A stretch of DNA of 64,000 nt from Mycolicibacterium monacense (GTDB lineage Bacteria > Actinomycetota > Actinomycetes > Mycobacteriales > Mycobacteriaceae), in NCBI RefSeq assembly GCF_010731575.1, contig NZ_AP022617.1, positions 2,604,001-2,668,000 on the forward strand. The letters are read 5' to 3'. The notes beneath the pieces are model-generated. The model was not told where the DNA came from. It saw nothing but the letters and a program-made list of their open reading frames with translations, and did not search any database. The position numbers were made by a program, and so were the translations under genes. Shown here in pieces: positions 41,837-50,573 of this stretch (the first letter of the stretch is position 1; every line of letters begins with the position of its first letter).

Positions 41837-42477
41837 CCGCCGATGTGAGGTTCACCGTGCAGGATGTGACGCCCGAACGCTACGCCGTCACACCGGTTCT
41901 GACCGCACGGATCGAGGTCACCGCCACCGGTGACGACCCGGTGCACGCGATCGCGCTGCGCTGTCAGGTCCGCATCGACCCGCTGCGGCGCGGCTACACC
42001 GACGAGGAGGCGGAAGGTCTCGCCGACCTGTTCGGTCCACGCGAGCGTTGGGGCACCACCCAACACACGTTCCTGTGGCAGCACAGCGTGACGATGGTGC
42101 CCGGATTCTCCGGCGGCACGCACGTCGACCTGCCCCTGGAGTGCACGTACGACGTGGAGGTCGCCGCGGCGAAATACATGCACGCCCTGCGCGACGGTGT
42201 GATCCCGCTGCAGTTCCTGTTCAGCGGAACGCTGTTCACCCGCGGTGAGCGGGGATTCGCCGTGACGCAGATTTCGTGGGACCGCGAGGACACCTACCGG
42301 CTGCCGGTGACGGTGTGGCGTGACCTGATCGCACTGCACTACCCGAACACCGGTTGGCTGCGGTTGTCGCACGACACGATCGCCGCGCTCACCGCCTACC
42401 GGTCCGCACACGGACTCCTGTCCTGCGACGACGCCGTCACCGCGCTGTTGTCACAGGCCAGGCAGGAGGTGCCGTGA
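41833..42477 (+). CDS. DUF6084 family hydrogenase-operon protein
   Basis: A 214-residue protein of the DUF6084 type, beta-rich: TADVRFTVQDVTPERYAVTPVLTARIEV, IALRCQVRIDPLRRGY, FLWQHSVTMVPGFSGGTHVDLPLECTYDVEVAAAKYMHALRDGVIPLQFLFSGT, and TYRLPVTVWRDLIALHYPNTGWLRL. No Cys cluster, signal or membrane segment. The GTG start overlaps the upstream TGA (GTGA), and the 3' end overlaps the next gene the same way. The frame remains open far upstream (from 40651), but this is a shadow of the other genes. Function unknown; conservation beside hydrogenases suggests a structural or assembly role. Confidence 0.8.
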   Translation: MTADVRFTVQDVTPERYAVTPVLTARIEVTATGDDPVHAIALRCQVRIDPLRRGYTDEEAEGLADLFGPRERWGTTQHTFLWQHSVTMVPGFSGGTHVDLPLECTYDVEVAAAKYMHALRDGVIPLQFLFSGTLFTRGERGFAVTQISWDREDTYRLPVTVWRDLIALHYPNTGWLRLSHDTIAALTAYRSAHGLLSCDDAVTALLSQARQEVP

Positions 42478-43823
42478 ACGCCGACTGGGCCAGGGCGCGC
42501 AAGGTCGCCGACGCTGTTCTCTACGAGGGGTACCTGCTGTACCCGTACCGCGCGACGTCGCGGAAGAACCAGGCGCGGTGGCAGTTCGGGGTGCTGGGCC
42601 CACCGGGCGCCGCGGCGGCCGGAATCGGCGAGGACGATCACCTGAGCGCCCAGCTGCTCGTCGACCACACCGGGCAGGCCTCGATCTCCCTGGCGGTCCG
42701 CTTCCTGCAGCTGCAGCACCGGCGCGCCGAGAAGTCCACTGCGGACGGCACATTCGTCCCCGTCGAGGAACTGCGCACCGCGGACGGCTCATGGGTGACG
42801 TGGGACGAGGCGGTCGCCCGTGAGGTCGCCGTGGACCCGGTCTCCCTGGTCGAGGTGACGATGACGCTGCCGTTCACCGTCGCATCCGGTCGTGACGTGG
42901 AACCGGTCGACGGCGGCCGCCTGGTGCGCGGCCGGTGCGATCTGCACGCCGAACTGACCGTCCACGCACAGCCCGAGGGCGACCTCACCCGGGTGACGGT
43001 GAGCGTGCGGAACACCGGCGCGGGCGCCGACGTCCACGACGTCCACGACAAGGACACCGCGATCGCGCGTTCCCTGATCGGCACCCACGTCATCGCCGAG
43101 GTCCATGACGGCGAGTTCGTCTCCCTGCTCGACCCGCCGGCCACCGCCGTCGACGCGGTCACCCGGTGCCACCACCACCGCTGCTTCCCCGTCCTGGCCG
43201 GCGCCCCCGGCGACCGGGACCTGATGCTGATCTCGCCGATCATCCTCTACGACCACCCCGAGATCGCCGAGCAGAGTGGAGGCGACCTCTACGACGCGAC
43301 GGAGATCGACGAGATCCTGACCCTGCGCGTCATGACCATGACCGACGAGGAGAAGGCGCAGGCGCGCGCGACCGACCCGCGGGCGGCCGCGATCGTGGAC
43401 CGCTGCGAGAGCATGTCTCCTGAGGCGATGCTCAACCTGCACGGGGTGCTGCGTGATCCGCACGCCGCGCCGGGGCCCGACCTGATCCCCGAGGTCCCCG
43501 ACGGTGTCGACTGGTGGGATCCGCTGGCCGACAGTGCCGTCGCGCCCGACCGCGATGCGGTGCTGGTCGGCGGCGTGCGGGTGAGCCGTGGCAGCCGGGT
43601 GCGCCTGCACCCGGCGCGGCGCGCCGACGCCCAGGACCTGTTCTACGCCGACCGGCTCGCGCGGGTGACCTCCGTGCACGAGACCGTCGACGGCGATGCG
43701 CAGATCGGCGTCGTGCTCGACGACGACCCCGCCGCCGACCTGCACGACTGGTACGGCCGCTACCTGTACTTCGCACCCGACGAAGTGGAACCGCTCAACG
43801 ATGGGAGCCCGTCATGCAAGTAG
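42474..43823 (+). CDS. 449-residue hydrogenase-operon protein of unknown function
   Basis: A 449-residue soluble protein I cannot place in a characterised family. Recognisable blocks are AVLYEGYLLYPYRATSRKNQARWQFGVL near the start, VRFLQLQHRRAEK, VHDVHDKDTAIARSLIGTHVIAEVHDGEFVSLLDPP, RCHHHRCFPVLAG (a possible metal site near residue 229), LISPIILYDHPEIAEQSGGDLYDATEIDEILTLRV, and VRVSRGSRVRLHPARRADAQDLFYADRLARVTSVHETVDGDAQIGVVLDDDPAADL. The C-terminal part looks like a small beta-barrel. GTG 42474 overlaps the previous TGA; the 3' end overlaps the DUF6893 gene by 10 bases. It is coupled to hhy genes and so is probably hydrogenase-specific. Confidence 0.75.
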   Translation: MNADWARARKVADAVLYEGYLLYPYRATSRKNQARWQFGVLGPPGAAAAGIGEDDHLSAQLLVDHTGQASISLAVRFLQLQHRRAEKSTADGTFVPVEELRTADGSWVTWDEAVAREVAVDPVSLVEVTMTLPFTVASGRDVEPVDGGRLVRGRCDLHAELTVHAQPEGDLTRVTVSVRNTGAGADVHDVHDKDTAIARSLIGTHVIAEVHDGEFVSLLDPPATAVDAVTRCHHHRCFPVLAGAPGDRDLMLISPIILYDHPEIAEQSGGDLYDATEIDEILTLRVMTMTDEEKAQARATDPRAAAIVDRCESMSPEAMLNLHGVLRDPHAAPGPDLIPEVPDGVDWWDPLADSAVAPDRDAVLVGGVRVSRGSRVRLHPARRADAQDLFYADRLARVTSVHETVDGDAQIGVVLDDDPAADLHDWYGRYLYFAPDEVEPLNDGSPSCK

Positions 43824-43933
43824 TCGGTTGGATCGCTGTGATCATCGCGGCGATCGTCACGCTGTTGGCCGTATCCCTGGGGCTGCGCTCCATACCGGAC
43901 GCCAAGCGCTACCTCAAGATGCGCCGGATGTAG
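43814..43933 (+). CDS. 39-residue membrane microprotein (DUF6893-like)
   Basis: A 39-residue peptide MQVVGWIAVIIAAIVTLL..., one transmembrane helix (about 3-25) followed by a basic end SIPDAKRYLKMRRM. It resembles the DUF6893 small proteins and is too short for common gene finders. ATG 43814 overlaps the end of the 449-residue gene by 10 bases. As HhyS lacks a membrane anchor, this peptide could tether or position the soluble hydrogenase at the membrane; that is inference from location and topology. Confidence 0.75.
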   Translation: MQVVGWIAVIIAAIVTLLAVSLGLRSIPDAKRYLKMRRM

Positions 43934-43954
43934 CAGGGTGACACCACGTCCGAC

Positions 43955-44425
43955 ATGCTGATCGCCGGAATCGGCAACATCTTCCTCGGTGACGATGGCT
44001 TCGGCCCCGAGGTGCTGCGCCGCGCCGCGCCGCTGATCACCGACCCCCGCGTACGCGCGGTCGACTACGGCATCCGCGGTATGCACCTCGCCTACGACCT
44101 GCTCGAGCCCTGGGACTTGCTGGTGCTCGTCGACGCGTTGCCGGACCGCGGGTCGCCCGGCACCCTGCACGTCTTCGAAGCCGATCATGACGCGCTCTGC
44201 GCGACAGGCGGTCTCGACGCACACGCGATGGATCCCGCCGCCGTGTTCGCGAGCCTCACCGCACTGGGCGGCGCCCCACCGCGCACCGTGGTCATCGGGT
44301 GCGAGGCCGCCGACGTCACCGAGGGCATCGGGCTGTCCCCGCCCGTCGCGGCAGCGGTGCCGGAAGCCGTGCGGGCGGTCGGCGCAGTGGTGTCCGGGCA
44401 GACGACGCAACCAGGTCGGGTGTGA
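43955..44425 (+). CDS. Hydrogenase maturation protease (HupD/HybD family)
   Basis: A 156-residue nickel-dependent endopeptidase that removes the C-terminal tail of the large subunit after nickel insertion. Family marks are MLIAGIGNIFLGDDGFGPEVLRR with the metal-ligand Asp/Glu, DYGIRGMHLAYDLL, LLVLVDALPDRGSPGT with the second Asp, and DAHAMDPAAVFASLTALGG with the ligand His. Its substrate should be HhyL, which retains a 22-residue tail. It lies 21 bases after the microprotein gene and 4 bases before the first hypC. Confidence 0.92.
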   Translation: MLIAGIGNIFLGDDGFGPEVLRRAAPLITDPRVRAVDYGIRGMHLAYDLLEPWDLLVLVDALPDRGSPGTLHVFEADHDALCATGGLDAHAMDPAAVFASLTALGGAPPRTVVIGCEAADVTEGIGLSPPVAAAVPEAVRAVGAVVSGQTTQPGRV

Positions 44426-44429
44426 CGCC

Positions 44430-44690
44430 ATGTGCCTCGGAATCCCCGGACAGGTCGTCGGGATGCTCGACGGCTACGGCGGTCAACTCGCACTCGTCGA
44501 CGTCGCGGGCGAACACCGCCGGGTCAACATCGGGATGCTGCCGGAGGAGACGTTCGGCCCCGGCGACTGGGTGATCATCCACATGGGATTCGTCGTGGAG
44601 AAGACCGACCGGGCGGGGGCCGACGCGGCGATGGCCGGACTCGAACTCATGGGCCGCGGCGGACCGCCGGACCCGGAGGCCGCACCGTGA
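44430..44690 (+). CDS. hypC: Hydrogenase maturation chaperone HypC (first copy)
   Basis: An 86-residue HypC/HupF protein. It begins MCLGIPGQVV, with the essential Cys2 that binds the Fe(CN)2CO precursor and the large subunit, followed by LALVDVAGEHRRVNIGMLPEETFGPGDWVIIHMGFVVEKTD. ATG 44430 is fixed by the MC(L)xIP signature. It differs clearly from the second HypC at 46984, so one may serve HypD and the other act as dedicated chaperone for HhyL. The stop overlaps the GTG of hypF (GTGA). Confidence 0.92.
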   Translation: MCLGIPGQVVGMLDGYGGQLALVDVAGEHRRVNIGMLPEETFGPGDWVIIHMGFVVEKTDRAGADAAMAGLELMGRGGPPDPEAAP

Positions 44691-46960
44691 CCCGCCGTCG
44701 GATGCGGTTGTGTGTGCGCGGCGTGGTCCAGGGCGTCGGCTTCCGGCCCTTCGTGTACACCACCGCGACGGCGCTCGGACTGACCGGGTCGGTGCGCAAC
44801 GACAGCGCGGGCGCGGTCGTCGAGATCGAGGGCGACCCGGACGCGCTGACCCGCTTCGTCGAGCGGCTGCACACCCGGCCGCCACCGCTCGCGGTCATCG
44901 AATCCGTTGACACCGAAGACCTTCCGCCCGTCGGCGGCACCGGGTTCTTCATCGCCGACACCTCTCGCGGCCGCGGCCGCACGCTGGCCTCACCGGACGT
45001 CGCGATGTGCGCGCAGTGCGCCGCCGAACAGCGCGACCCCGGCGACCGGCGCTACCGGCACCCGTTCGTCAACTGCACCGACTGCGGACCCCGGTTCACC
45101 ATCATCGCGTCGCTGCCCTACGACCGGGCCGCCACGTCGATGGCCGGTTTCGCGATGTGCGCGGACTGCGCCCGCGAGTACGCCGACCCCACCGACCGCC
45201 GCTTCCACGCACAACCCGTGTGCTGCCCGCACTGCGGCCCGACCCTGACCTTCCGCGACGCCGACGGACGCCACACCGCGGGCGAGGACGGTCTGCGCCG
45301 GGCGCGGCGGCTGCTCCGCGACGGGGGTGTCGTCGCGGTCAAGGGCATCGGCGGCTACCACCTGGCCTGCGATGCCGAGAACAACACCGCCGTGGCCGAA
45401 CTGCGCCGCCGCAAACAGCGCGGCGACAAGCCCTTCGCGGTCATGGTGCCCGATGCGGCCGCGGCCGGCCGGATCGCCGTGCTCGACGAGGTGGCACAGC
45501 ACGTGCTGGGCGGGCCGCAGCGGCCGATCGTGCTGGCGCCGCGACGGACACCGACCACGGTGGCGGCCGCGGTGGCGCCCGGGAACCCGGACCTGGGCGT
45601 GCTGCTGGCCTATTCGCCGCTGCACACGCTGCTCTTCGGGCTGCCCGGTGACGAACCGGGCCCCCAGGTGCTGGTGATGACGTCGGGGAACCTCGCGGGC
45701 GAACCCCTCTGCTACGCCGACGACGACGCCGTCACCCGGCTGCGCGCACTGGCCGACGGCTGGCTGATGCACGACCGCGAGATCCTGGTGCCCTGTGACG
45801 ATTCGGTGGTCCGGGTGGTCGACGGCGTCGAACTGCCGATCCGGCGCTCCCGGGGGTACGCCCCGTTGCCGGTGGCCCTGCCCGTCGCGGTACCGCCGAC
45901 ACTCGCGGTCGGTGCGGACCTGAAGAACACCATGGCCGTCGCCGACGGGCGATACGCCTGGCTGAGCCAGCACATCGGCGACATGGACGACGTCGCGACA
46001 CTGTCGGCGTTCACCGCCGCGGAACGGCATCTGCGCGAACTCACCGGGGTGGCCCCGCAGATCCTCGCGACCGACGCCCACCCGCGGTACCGCTCGACCG
46101 GATGGGCCCACCGGCACGCCGGTGACCGGCCGGTGCGGGCGGTGCAGCACCACCACGCCCACATCGCCGCGGTGATGGCCGAGCACGGGCTCGACGGTTC
46201 GGCGCCGGTACTCGGATTCGCCTTCGACGGAACCGGATACGGACCCGACGGCGCGGTGTGGGGCGGGGAGGTGCTGCTCGCCGACTACAAGGGCTTCCGC
46301 AGGATCGCGGCGCTGCAGTACGTGCCACTGGCCGGCGGCGATGTCAGCGTCCTGCGGCCGTACCGGATGGCGCTCGCACATCTGTGGGCCGCCGGGTTGC
46401 CGTGGGCCGACGACCTGCCGCCGGTGCAGGCGTGTCCGGAAGACGAGCGGCGGGTGCTGCGCCACCAATTGGAGACCGGCCTGAACTGCGTGCCCACCTC
46501 CAGCATGGGGCGGTTGTTCGACTGCGTCGCCGCGCTCGCGGGGGTCCGGCAGACCGTCGCCTACGAGGCGCAGGCGGCGATCGAGCTCGAGGCGCTGGCG
46601 CGCACCGTCGACGACGATCCCGCGCCCTACGCCTTCACCGTCACCGAGACCTCGGCGACGGCGATGATCGGCGCCGCCGAGGTGGTCGAGGCGATCGTCG
46701 CCGACCGCAGGCGCGGCACGGCGGCCGCGGTGATCGGATGGCGATTCCACCGTGCGGTGGCCGACCTCGTCGTACGGTTGGCCGAAGGAGCCCGCGACCC
46801 CGTGGCGCTGTCGGGCGGGGTGTTTCAGAACGCCCTGCTCCTGCGCATGACGTTGCGCGCGTTGACCGAACGCGGTGTCGAGGTGCTGACCCACCGGCGG
46901 GTGCCGCCGAACGACGGCGGCATCGCACTGGGTCAGTTGATGGTGGCCAACGCAGGGTGA
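44687..46960 (+). CDS. hypF: Carbamoyltransferase HypF
   Basis: A 757-residue HypF, which makes thiocarboxamide on HypE from carbamoyl phosphate, the source of the cyanide ligands. Order of domains: acylphosphatase (1-95, CVRGVVQGVGFRPFVY), two zinc fingers with four CxxC pairs (about 110-190: CAQC, CTDC, CADC, CPHC), YrdC-like domain (about 200-385, KGIGGYHLACDAENNTAV, RRRKQRGDKPFAVMV, MTSGNLAGEPLCY) and Kae1-like domain (about 400-757, VQHHHAHIAAVMAEHGL, GFAFDGTGYGPDGAVWGGE, SGGVFQN). GTG 44687 overlaps the hypC stop. Confidence 0.96.
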   Translation: MTRRRMRLCVRGVVQGVGFRPFVYTTATALGLTGSVRNDSAGAVVEIEGDPDALTRFVERLHTRPPPLAVIESVDTEDLPPVGGTGFFIADTSRGRGRTLASPDVAMCAQCAAEQRDPGDRRYRHPFVNCTDCGPRFTIIASLPYDRAATSMAGFAMCADCAREYADPTDRRFHAQPVCCPHCGPTLTFRDADGRHTAGEDGLRRARRLLRDGGVVAVKGIGGYHLACDAENNTAVAELRRRKQRGDKPFAVMVPDAAAAGRIAVLDEVAQHVLGGPQRPIVLAPRRTPTTVAAAVAPGNPDLGVLLAYSPLHTLLFGLPGDEPGPQVLVMTSGNLAGEPLCYADDDAVTRLRALADGWLMHDREILVPCDDSVVRVVDGVELPIRRSRGYAPLPVALPVAVPPTLAVGADLKNTMAVADGRYAWLSQHIGDMDDVATLSAFTAAERHLRELTGVAPQILATDAHPRYRSTGWAHRHAGDRPVRAVQHHHAHIAAVMAEHGLDGSAPVLGFAFDGTGYGPDGAVWGGEVLLADYKGFRRIAALQYVPLAGGDVSVLRPYRMALAHLWAAGLPWADDLPPVQACPEDERRVLRHQLETGLNCVPTSSMGRLFDCVAALAGVRQTVAYEAQAAIELEALARTVDDDPAPYAFTVTETSATAMIGAAEVVEAIVADRRRGTAAAVIGWRFHRAVADLVVRLAEGARDPVALSGGVFQNALLLRMTLRALTERGVEVLTHRRVPPNDGGIALGQLMVANAG

Positions 46961-46983
46961 GGCCGGAGTAGAGGAGGACGCTG

Positions 46984-47292
46984 ATGTGTTTGGCGGTACC
47001 GGGAAAGATCGACAGCGTCACCGACCGTGACGGCACGCTGATGGCCGTCGTCGACTTCGGTGGCATCAAGAAAGACGTATGCCTGCAGTACATCCCGGAC
47101 GCGCAGGTCGGGCAGTACGTCGTGGTGCACGTGGGTTTCGCGATCCAGCGTCTCGACGAGGAATCGGCGATGCGCACGCTGCGGGAGTTCGAGCACCTCG
47201 GGGTGCTCGAGGAGGAGTTCGGTGACGGTTTCGAACTCGCCGCACGTCAGGCCGGGCTGGCCAACCCGAATGGTGAGAGGGCACAGGGATGA
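46984..47292 (+). CDS. hypC: Hydrogenase maturation chaperone HypC (second copy)
   Basis: A 102-residue HypC beginning [12 protein letters not shown], with Cys2, then [51 protein letters not shown]. It is closer to the generic HypC sequence than the first copy. Its position in a hypC-hypD-hypE row, with the stop overlapping the hypD ATG (ATGA), suggests it is the partner of HypD. GAGGAGG is six bases before the ATG. Confidence 0.94.
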   Translation: MCLAVPGKIDSVTDRDGTLMAVVDFGGIKKDVCLQYIPDAQVGQYVVVHVGFAIQRLDEESAMRTLREFEHLGVLEEEFGDGFELAARQAGLANPNGERAQG

Positions 47293-48389
47293 AGTATCTC
47301 GACGAATTCAGCGATCCGCAGTTGGCGCGCAAGCTCATCGAGCAGATCAAATCCGTCACGACTCGGCGCTGGTCGATCATGGAAGTCTGTGGCGGGCAGA
47401 CGCATTCGATCATCCGGCACGGCATCGACCAGCTGCTCCCCGACCAGATCGAGATGATCCACGGCCCCGGCTGCCCGGTGTGCGTCACTCCGCTGGAGAT
47501 CATCGACAAGGCGCTCGAGATCGCGTCGCGTCCCGAGGTGATCTTCTGTTCCTTCGGCGACATGCTGCGGGTGCCCGGCAGCGAGAGCGACCTCTTCCAG
47601 ATCAAGAGCCGTGGCGGTGATGTGCGGGTGGTGTACTCACCGCTCGACGCACTGACCGTGGCGAAGGACAATCCGGACCGGCAGGTGGTGTTCTTCGGTA
47701 TCGGCTTCGAGACCACCGCCCCGGCCAACGCGATGACCGTCTACCAGGCCAAGCGGCAGGGCATCCCCAATTTCTCGTTGCTGGTGTCCCATGTCCTGGT
47801 GCCGCCGGCGATCGCGGCGATCATGGAGTCCCCGACGTGCCGCGTGCAGGCGTTCCTGGCGGCCGGTCACGTGTGCTCGGTGATGGGCACTGCCGAGTAC
47901 CCGCCGCTGTGCGAGAAGTACGGGATCCCGATCGTGGTCACCGGTTTCGAGCCACTGGACATCCTCGAGGGCATCCGCCGCACGGTTGTGCAGCTCGAGG
48001 CGGGCCGACACGAACTGGAGAACGCCTATCCGCGCGCGGTACGCGCCGAGGGCAATCCGGCGGCCAAGACGATGCTGGCGGATGTCTTCGAGGTCACCGA
48101 CCGCAGTTGGCGCGGTATCGGGATGATCCCGCAGAGCGGCTGGCGGCTGTCACCGGCGTACCGGGACTTCGACGCGGAGTACCGCTTCGCCGTGACCGGC
48201 ATCCACACCGACGAGTCGACGCTGTGCCGATCGGGAGAAGTGTTGCAGGGCTTGATCAAACCGCACGAATGCGCGGCCTTCGGCACGGTGTGCACACCCC
48301 GCAATCCGCTGGGCGCCACGATGGTCTCCTCCGAGGGCGCCTGCGCGGCCTATTACCTCTACCGTCGCCTCGAGGTCAGCCATGCGTGA
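47289..48389 (+). CDS. hypD: Hydrogenase iron-cofactor assembly protein HypD
   Basis: A 366-residue iron-sulfur protein that with HypC assembles the Fe(CN)2CO group. Conserved Cys motifs are [23 protein letters not shown] (substrate Fe and redox pair), and the [4Fe-4S] ligands in [37 protein letters not shown] and EGACAAYY. Other blocks: [44 protein letters not shown]. It overlaps hypC by four bases and hypE by eight. Confidence 0.96.
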   Translation: MKYLDEFSDPQLARKLIEQIKSVTTRRWSIMEVCGGQTHSIIRHGIDQLLPDQIEMIHGPGCPVCVTPLEIIDKALEIASRPEVIFCSFGDMLRVPGSESDLFQIKSRGGDVRVVYSPLDALTVAKDNPDRQVVFFGIGFETTAPANAMTVYQAKRQGIPNFSLLVSHVLVPPAIAAIMESPTCRVQAFLAAGHVCSVMGTAEYPPLCEKYGIPIVVTGFEPLDILEGIRRTVVQLEAGRHELENAYPRAVRAEGNPAAKTMLADVFEVTDRSWRGIGMIPQSGWRLSPAYRDFDAEYRFAVTGIHTDESTLCRSGEVLQGLIKPHECAAFGTVCTPRNPLGATMVSSEGACAAYYLYRRLEVSHA

Positions 48390-49449
48390 GACCCGCGCGG
48401 CGATCGACATGGAGAGCTGGGTGTGCCCGGCGCCGCTGCGGGATTCGCCGAACGTCGTGATGGGTCACGGCGGTGGCGGCGCGATGTCGGGTGAGCTGAT
48501 CGAGCATCTGTTCCTGCCCGCGTTCGGTCCGGCCGCGGACGCGGCGATGGGCGATTCGGCCGTCGTCGAAATCGGCGGGACCCGGCTGGCGTTCTCCACC
48601 GATTCGTTCGTCGTCAAGCCGATGGTGTTCCCGGGCGGCACGATCGGCGAGCTGGCGGTCAACGGCACGGTCAACGACCTCGCGATGGCCGGCGCGACGC
48701 CGATGGTGCTGTCGACGGCGTTCATCCTCGAGGAAGGCACCTCACTCGACGATCTGGCGCGGGTCGCTCATGCGGTCGGCACCGCGGCCTTGGCCGCCGG
48801 CGTCAAACTCGTCACCGGCGACACCAAGGTCGTCGATTCCGGGCACGGCGACGGAATCTATGTGAACACCACCGGTATCGGGGTGATCGACCGGCGGGCC
48901 GACATCCGGCCACAGCGCGCCACCGAGGGCGACGCGGTCATCGTCAGCGGCGACATCGGCGTCCACGGGGTCGCCGTTATGAGCTGCCGCGAAGGTCTGG
49001 AGTTCGCGACCAGCATCGCCAGCGACACCGCGCCCCTGCACGGTCTGGTGGCGGCGATGATCGAGACCGGCGCCGACATCCACGCACTTCGCGACCCCAC
49101 CCGCGGCGGGATGGCCGCCACTCTGAACGAGATCGCCAAGGCCGCCGAGGTGGGCATGGTGCTCGACGAACGATCGATTCCGGTGCCACCGGAGGTGCGC
49201 GACGCCTGCGGCCTGCTCGGCCTCGATCCGATGTATGTGGCCAACGAGGGCAAGCTGGTGGCGTTCGTGCCGGCCGCCGACGCCGATCGTGTGGTCGAGG
49301 CGATGCGGGCACACCCGCTGGGCGCCCACGCCGCCGTCATCGGCACCTGCGTCTCCGACCACCCCGGGATGGTCGTCGCCCGCACCGCACTGGGTGGTAC
49401 GCGGGTGGTCGACCTGCCGATCGGCGAACAGCTACCCCGGATCTGTTGA
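48382..49449 (+). CDS. hypE: Carbamoyl-dehydratase HypE
   Basis: A 355-residue PurM/ThiL-like ATPase that dehydrates the carbamoyl group received from HypF. It carries [81 protein letters not shown] and [16 protein letters not shown]. The C-terminus is PRIC, with the terminal Cys that is modified to thiocyanate, confirming that the reading frame ends correctly. The ATG is inside the hypD 3' end. Confidence 0.96.
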   Translation: MRETRAAIDMESWVCPAPLRDSPNVVMGHGGGGAMSGELIEHLFLPAFGPAADAAMGDSAVVEIGGTRLAFSTDSFVVKPMVFPGGTIGELAVNGTVNDLAMAGATPMVLSTAFILEEGTSLDDLARVAHAVGTAALAAGVKLVTGDTKVVDSGHGDGIYVNTTGIGVIDRRADIRPQRATEGDAVIVSGDIGVHGVAVMSCREGLEFATSIASDTAPLHGLVAAMIETGADIHALRDPTRGGMAATLNEIAKAAEVGMVLDERSIPVPPEVRDACGLLGLDPMYVANEGKLVAFVPAADADRVVEAMRAHPLGAHAAVIGTCVSDHPGMVVARTALGGTRVVDLPIGEQLPRIC

Positions 49450-49450
49450 C

Positions 49451-50194
49451 ATGCTGCCGACGCGGCGCCGCGGCGACACGCTCTTCGCCCGGTACGCCTT
49501 CCCGCCGAACGAACTCGGATACTGCGGTCCGCCGGGTAGCGCGACCGTCGGCGGGGTCTCCGAGTTGGCCGGACAGGCCCGCGAGTTCGACGGCGCGTGG
49601 CCGTACCTGCGAGCACTGGCCGCGGCCGCAGGAGACACCGACGTCCTCGACGAGGACGTGGTGCGCAGTTACTGGATCGGCGGCGGCCTGCTGCATGACG
49701 TCGATGCCGAGGGACTCCTGGTGGCGCTGCGACGCGCCTTCACCGGACAGGTGACGGGTCTGCTCGATGCCGTACCCGCCGGGACGGCGCTGGCCCACCA
49801 CAGCTTTCACGTATTCGTCGTCTATCCGTGGGCGCGTTTCCTCGACCGCGACCCGACCACACCGATACGGATCATGCAGCAATGTCGAATCCGTTCGGGG
49901 ACAGTCGAATCCGTGGACGGCGACCATGTCGTCGTGAGTACGCGTCCGTTGACGGTGGACGGCGGCACGCTGGCGCTCGGCGCGGCCGTCTCCGAGCGGG
50001 TGCGGTGGCGCAGGGACGGATCGTCGCTGATCCCCGCCCCGCGACCGGGTGACCCTGTCGCCGCGCACTGGGACTGGGTCTGCGACGCGCTGACCGAGGA
50101 CGACGTCGCGGCGCTGACGGCCGCGACGCAGGCGACGCTCGACCTCGTCAACGAGATCCGCACCGCCGTCAACCAAGGGGCGCCCACACAGTAG
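49451..50194 (+). CDS. DUF6390 family hydrogenase-operon protein
   Basis: A 247-residue soluble protein resembling DUF6390, found with hydrogenase genes. Blocks are LFARYAFPPNELGYCGPPGS, FDGAWPYLRALAAAAG, RSYWIGGGLLHDVD, HHSFHVFVVYPWARFLDRD and a C-terminal VSERVRWRRDGSSLIPAPRPGDPVAAHWDWVCDALT. Single Cys in ELGYCGP. The ATG begins one base after the hypE stop, so it belongs to the hyp transcript. Function unknown; an assembly or quality-control role is inferred only from location. Confidence 0.8.
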   Translation: MLPTRRRGDTLFARYAFPPNELGYCGPPGSATVGGVSELAGQAREFDGAWPYLRALAAAAGDTDVLDEDVVRSYWIGGGLLHDVDAEGLLVALRRAFTGQVTGLLDAVPAGTALAHHSFHVFVVYPWARFLDRDPTTPIRIMQQCRIRSGTVESVDGDHVVVSTRPLTVDGGTLALGAAVSERVRWRRDGSSLIPAPRPGDPVAAHWDWVCDALTEDDVAALTAATQATLDLVNEIRTAVNQGAPTQ

Positions 50195-50237
50195 ATGACC
50201 CGCGGCCGTGTGCTACGGCCGCTCGAGAGGAGGCGAG

Positions 50238-50567
50238 ATGAGCACCTCGAACGAACACCTGTCCGAAGAACCTCAGGAGCAGCGGGGCGCACCGGGTTCG
50301 CGCGACACCGGCTCCGACCAACCGTCGGGCGGGCCGACCGACCGGCCGTCGGGCACCTACCACGGCGACGAGACGGTGCCGGCCCACGAGGGAGGCGGGT
50401 CCGGACAGACCGGACGCGAGAAGACCGAGGCGCCGCCGTCGGACGCCGAACCCGCCGTACCGCCCTACGAGGGTCGCCAGACGACCGCGAAACCGGACAG
50501 CGGGGTGGACGACGGCGGCGACGCGCGCACCGGCGGTGCGGTCAAGCCGGGGTCCGCCGCGGACTGA
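50238..50567 (+). CDS. Disordered hydrophilic protein of unknown function
   Basis: A 109-residue low-complexity protein rich in Gly, Asp, Glu, Pro, Ser and Thr without hydrophobic core (SGGPTDRPSGTYHGDETVPAHEGGGSGQTGR, PPYEGRQTTAKPDSGVDDGGD). AGAGGAGG seven bases before ATG 50238 supports expression. It lies 43 bases after the last hydrogenase gene and converges on DUF3046, so it marks the right border of the accessory segment. I recognise no family. Confidence 0.5.
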   Translation: MSTSNEHLSEEPQEQRGAPGSRDTGSDQPSGGPTDRPSGTYHGDETVPAHEGGGSGQTGREKTEAPPSDAEPAVPPYEGRQTTAKPDSGVDDGGDARTGGAVKPGSAAD

Positions 50568-50573
50568 CCCGCC

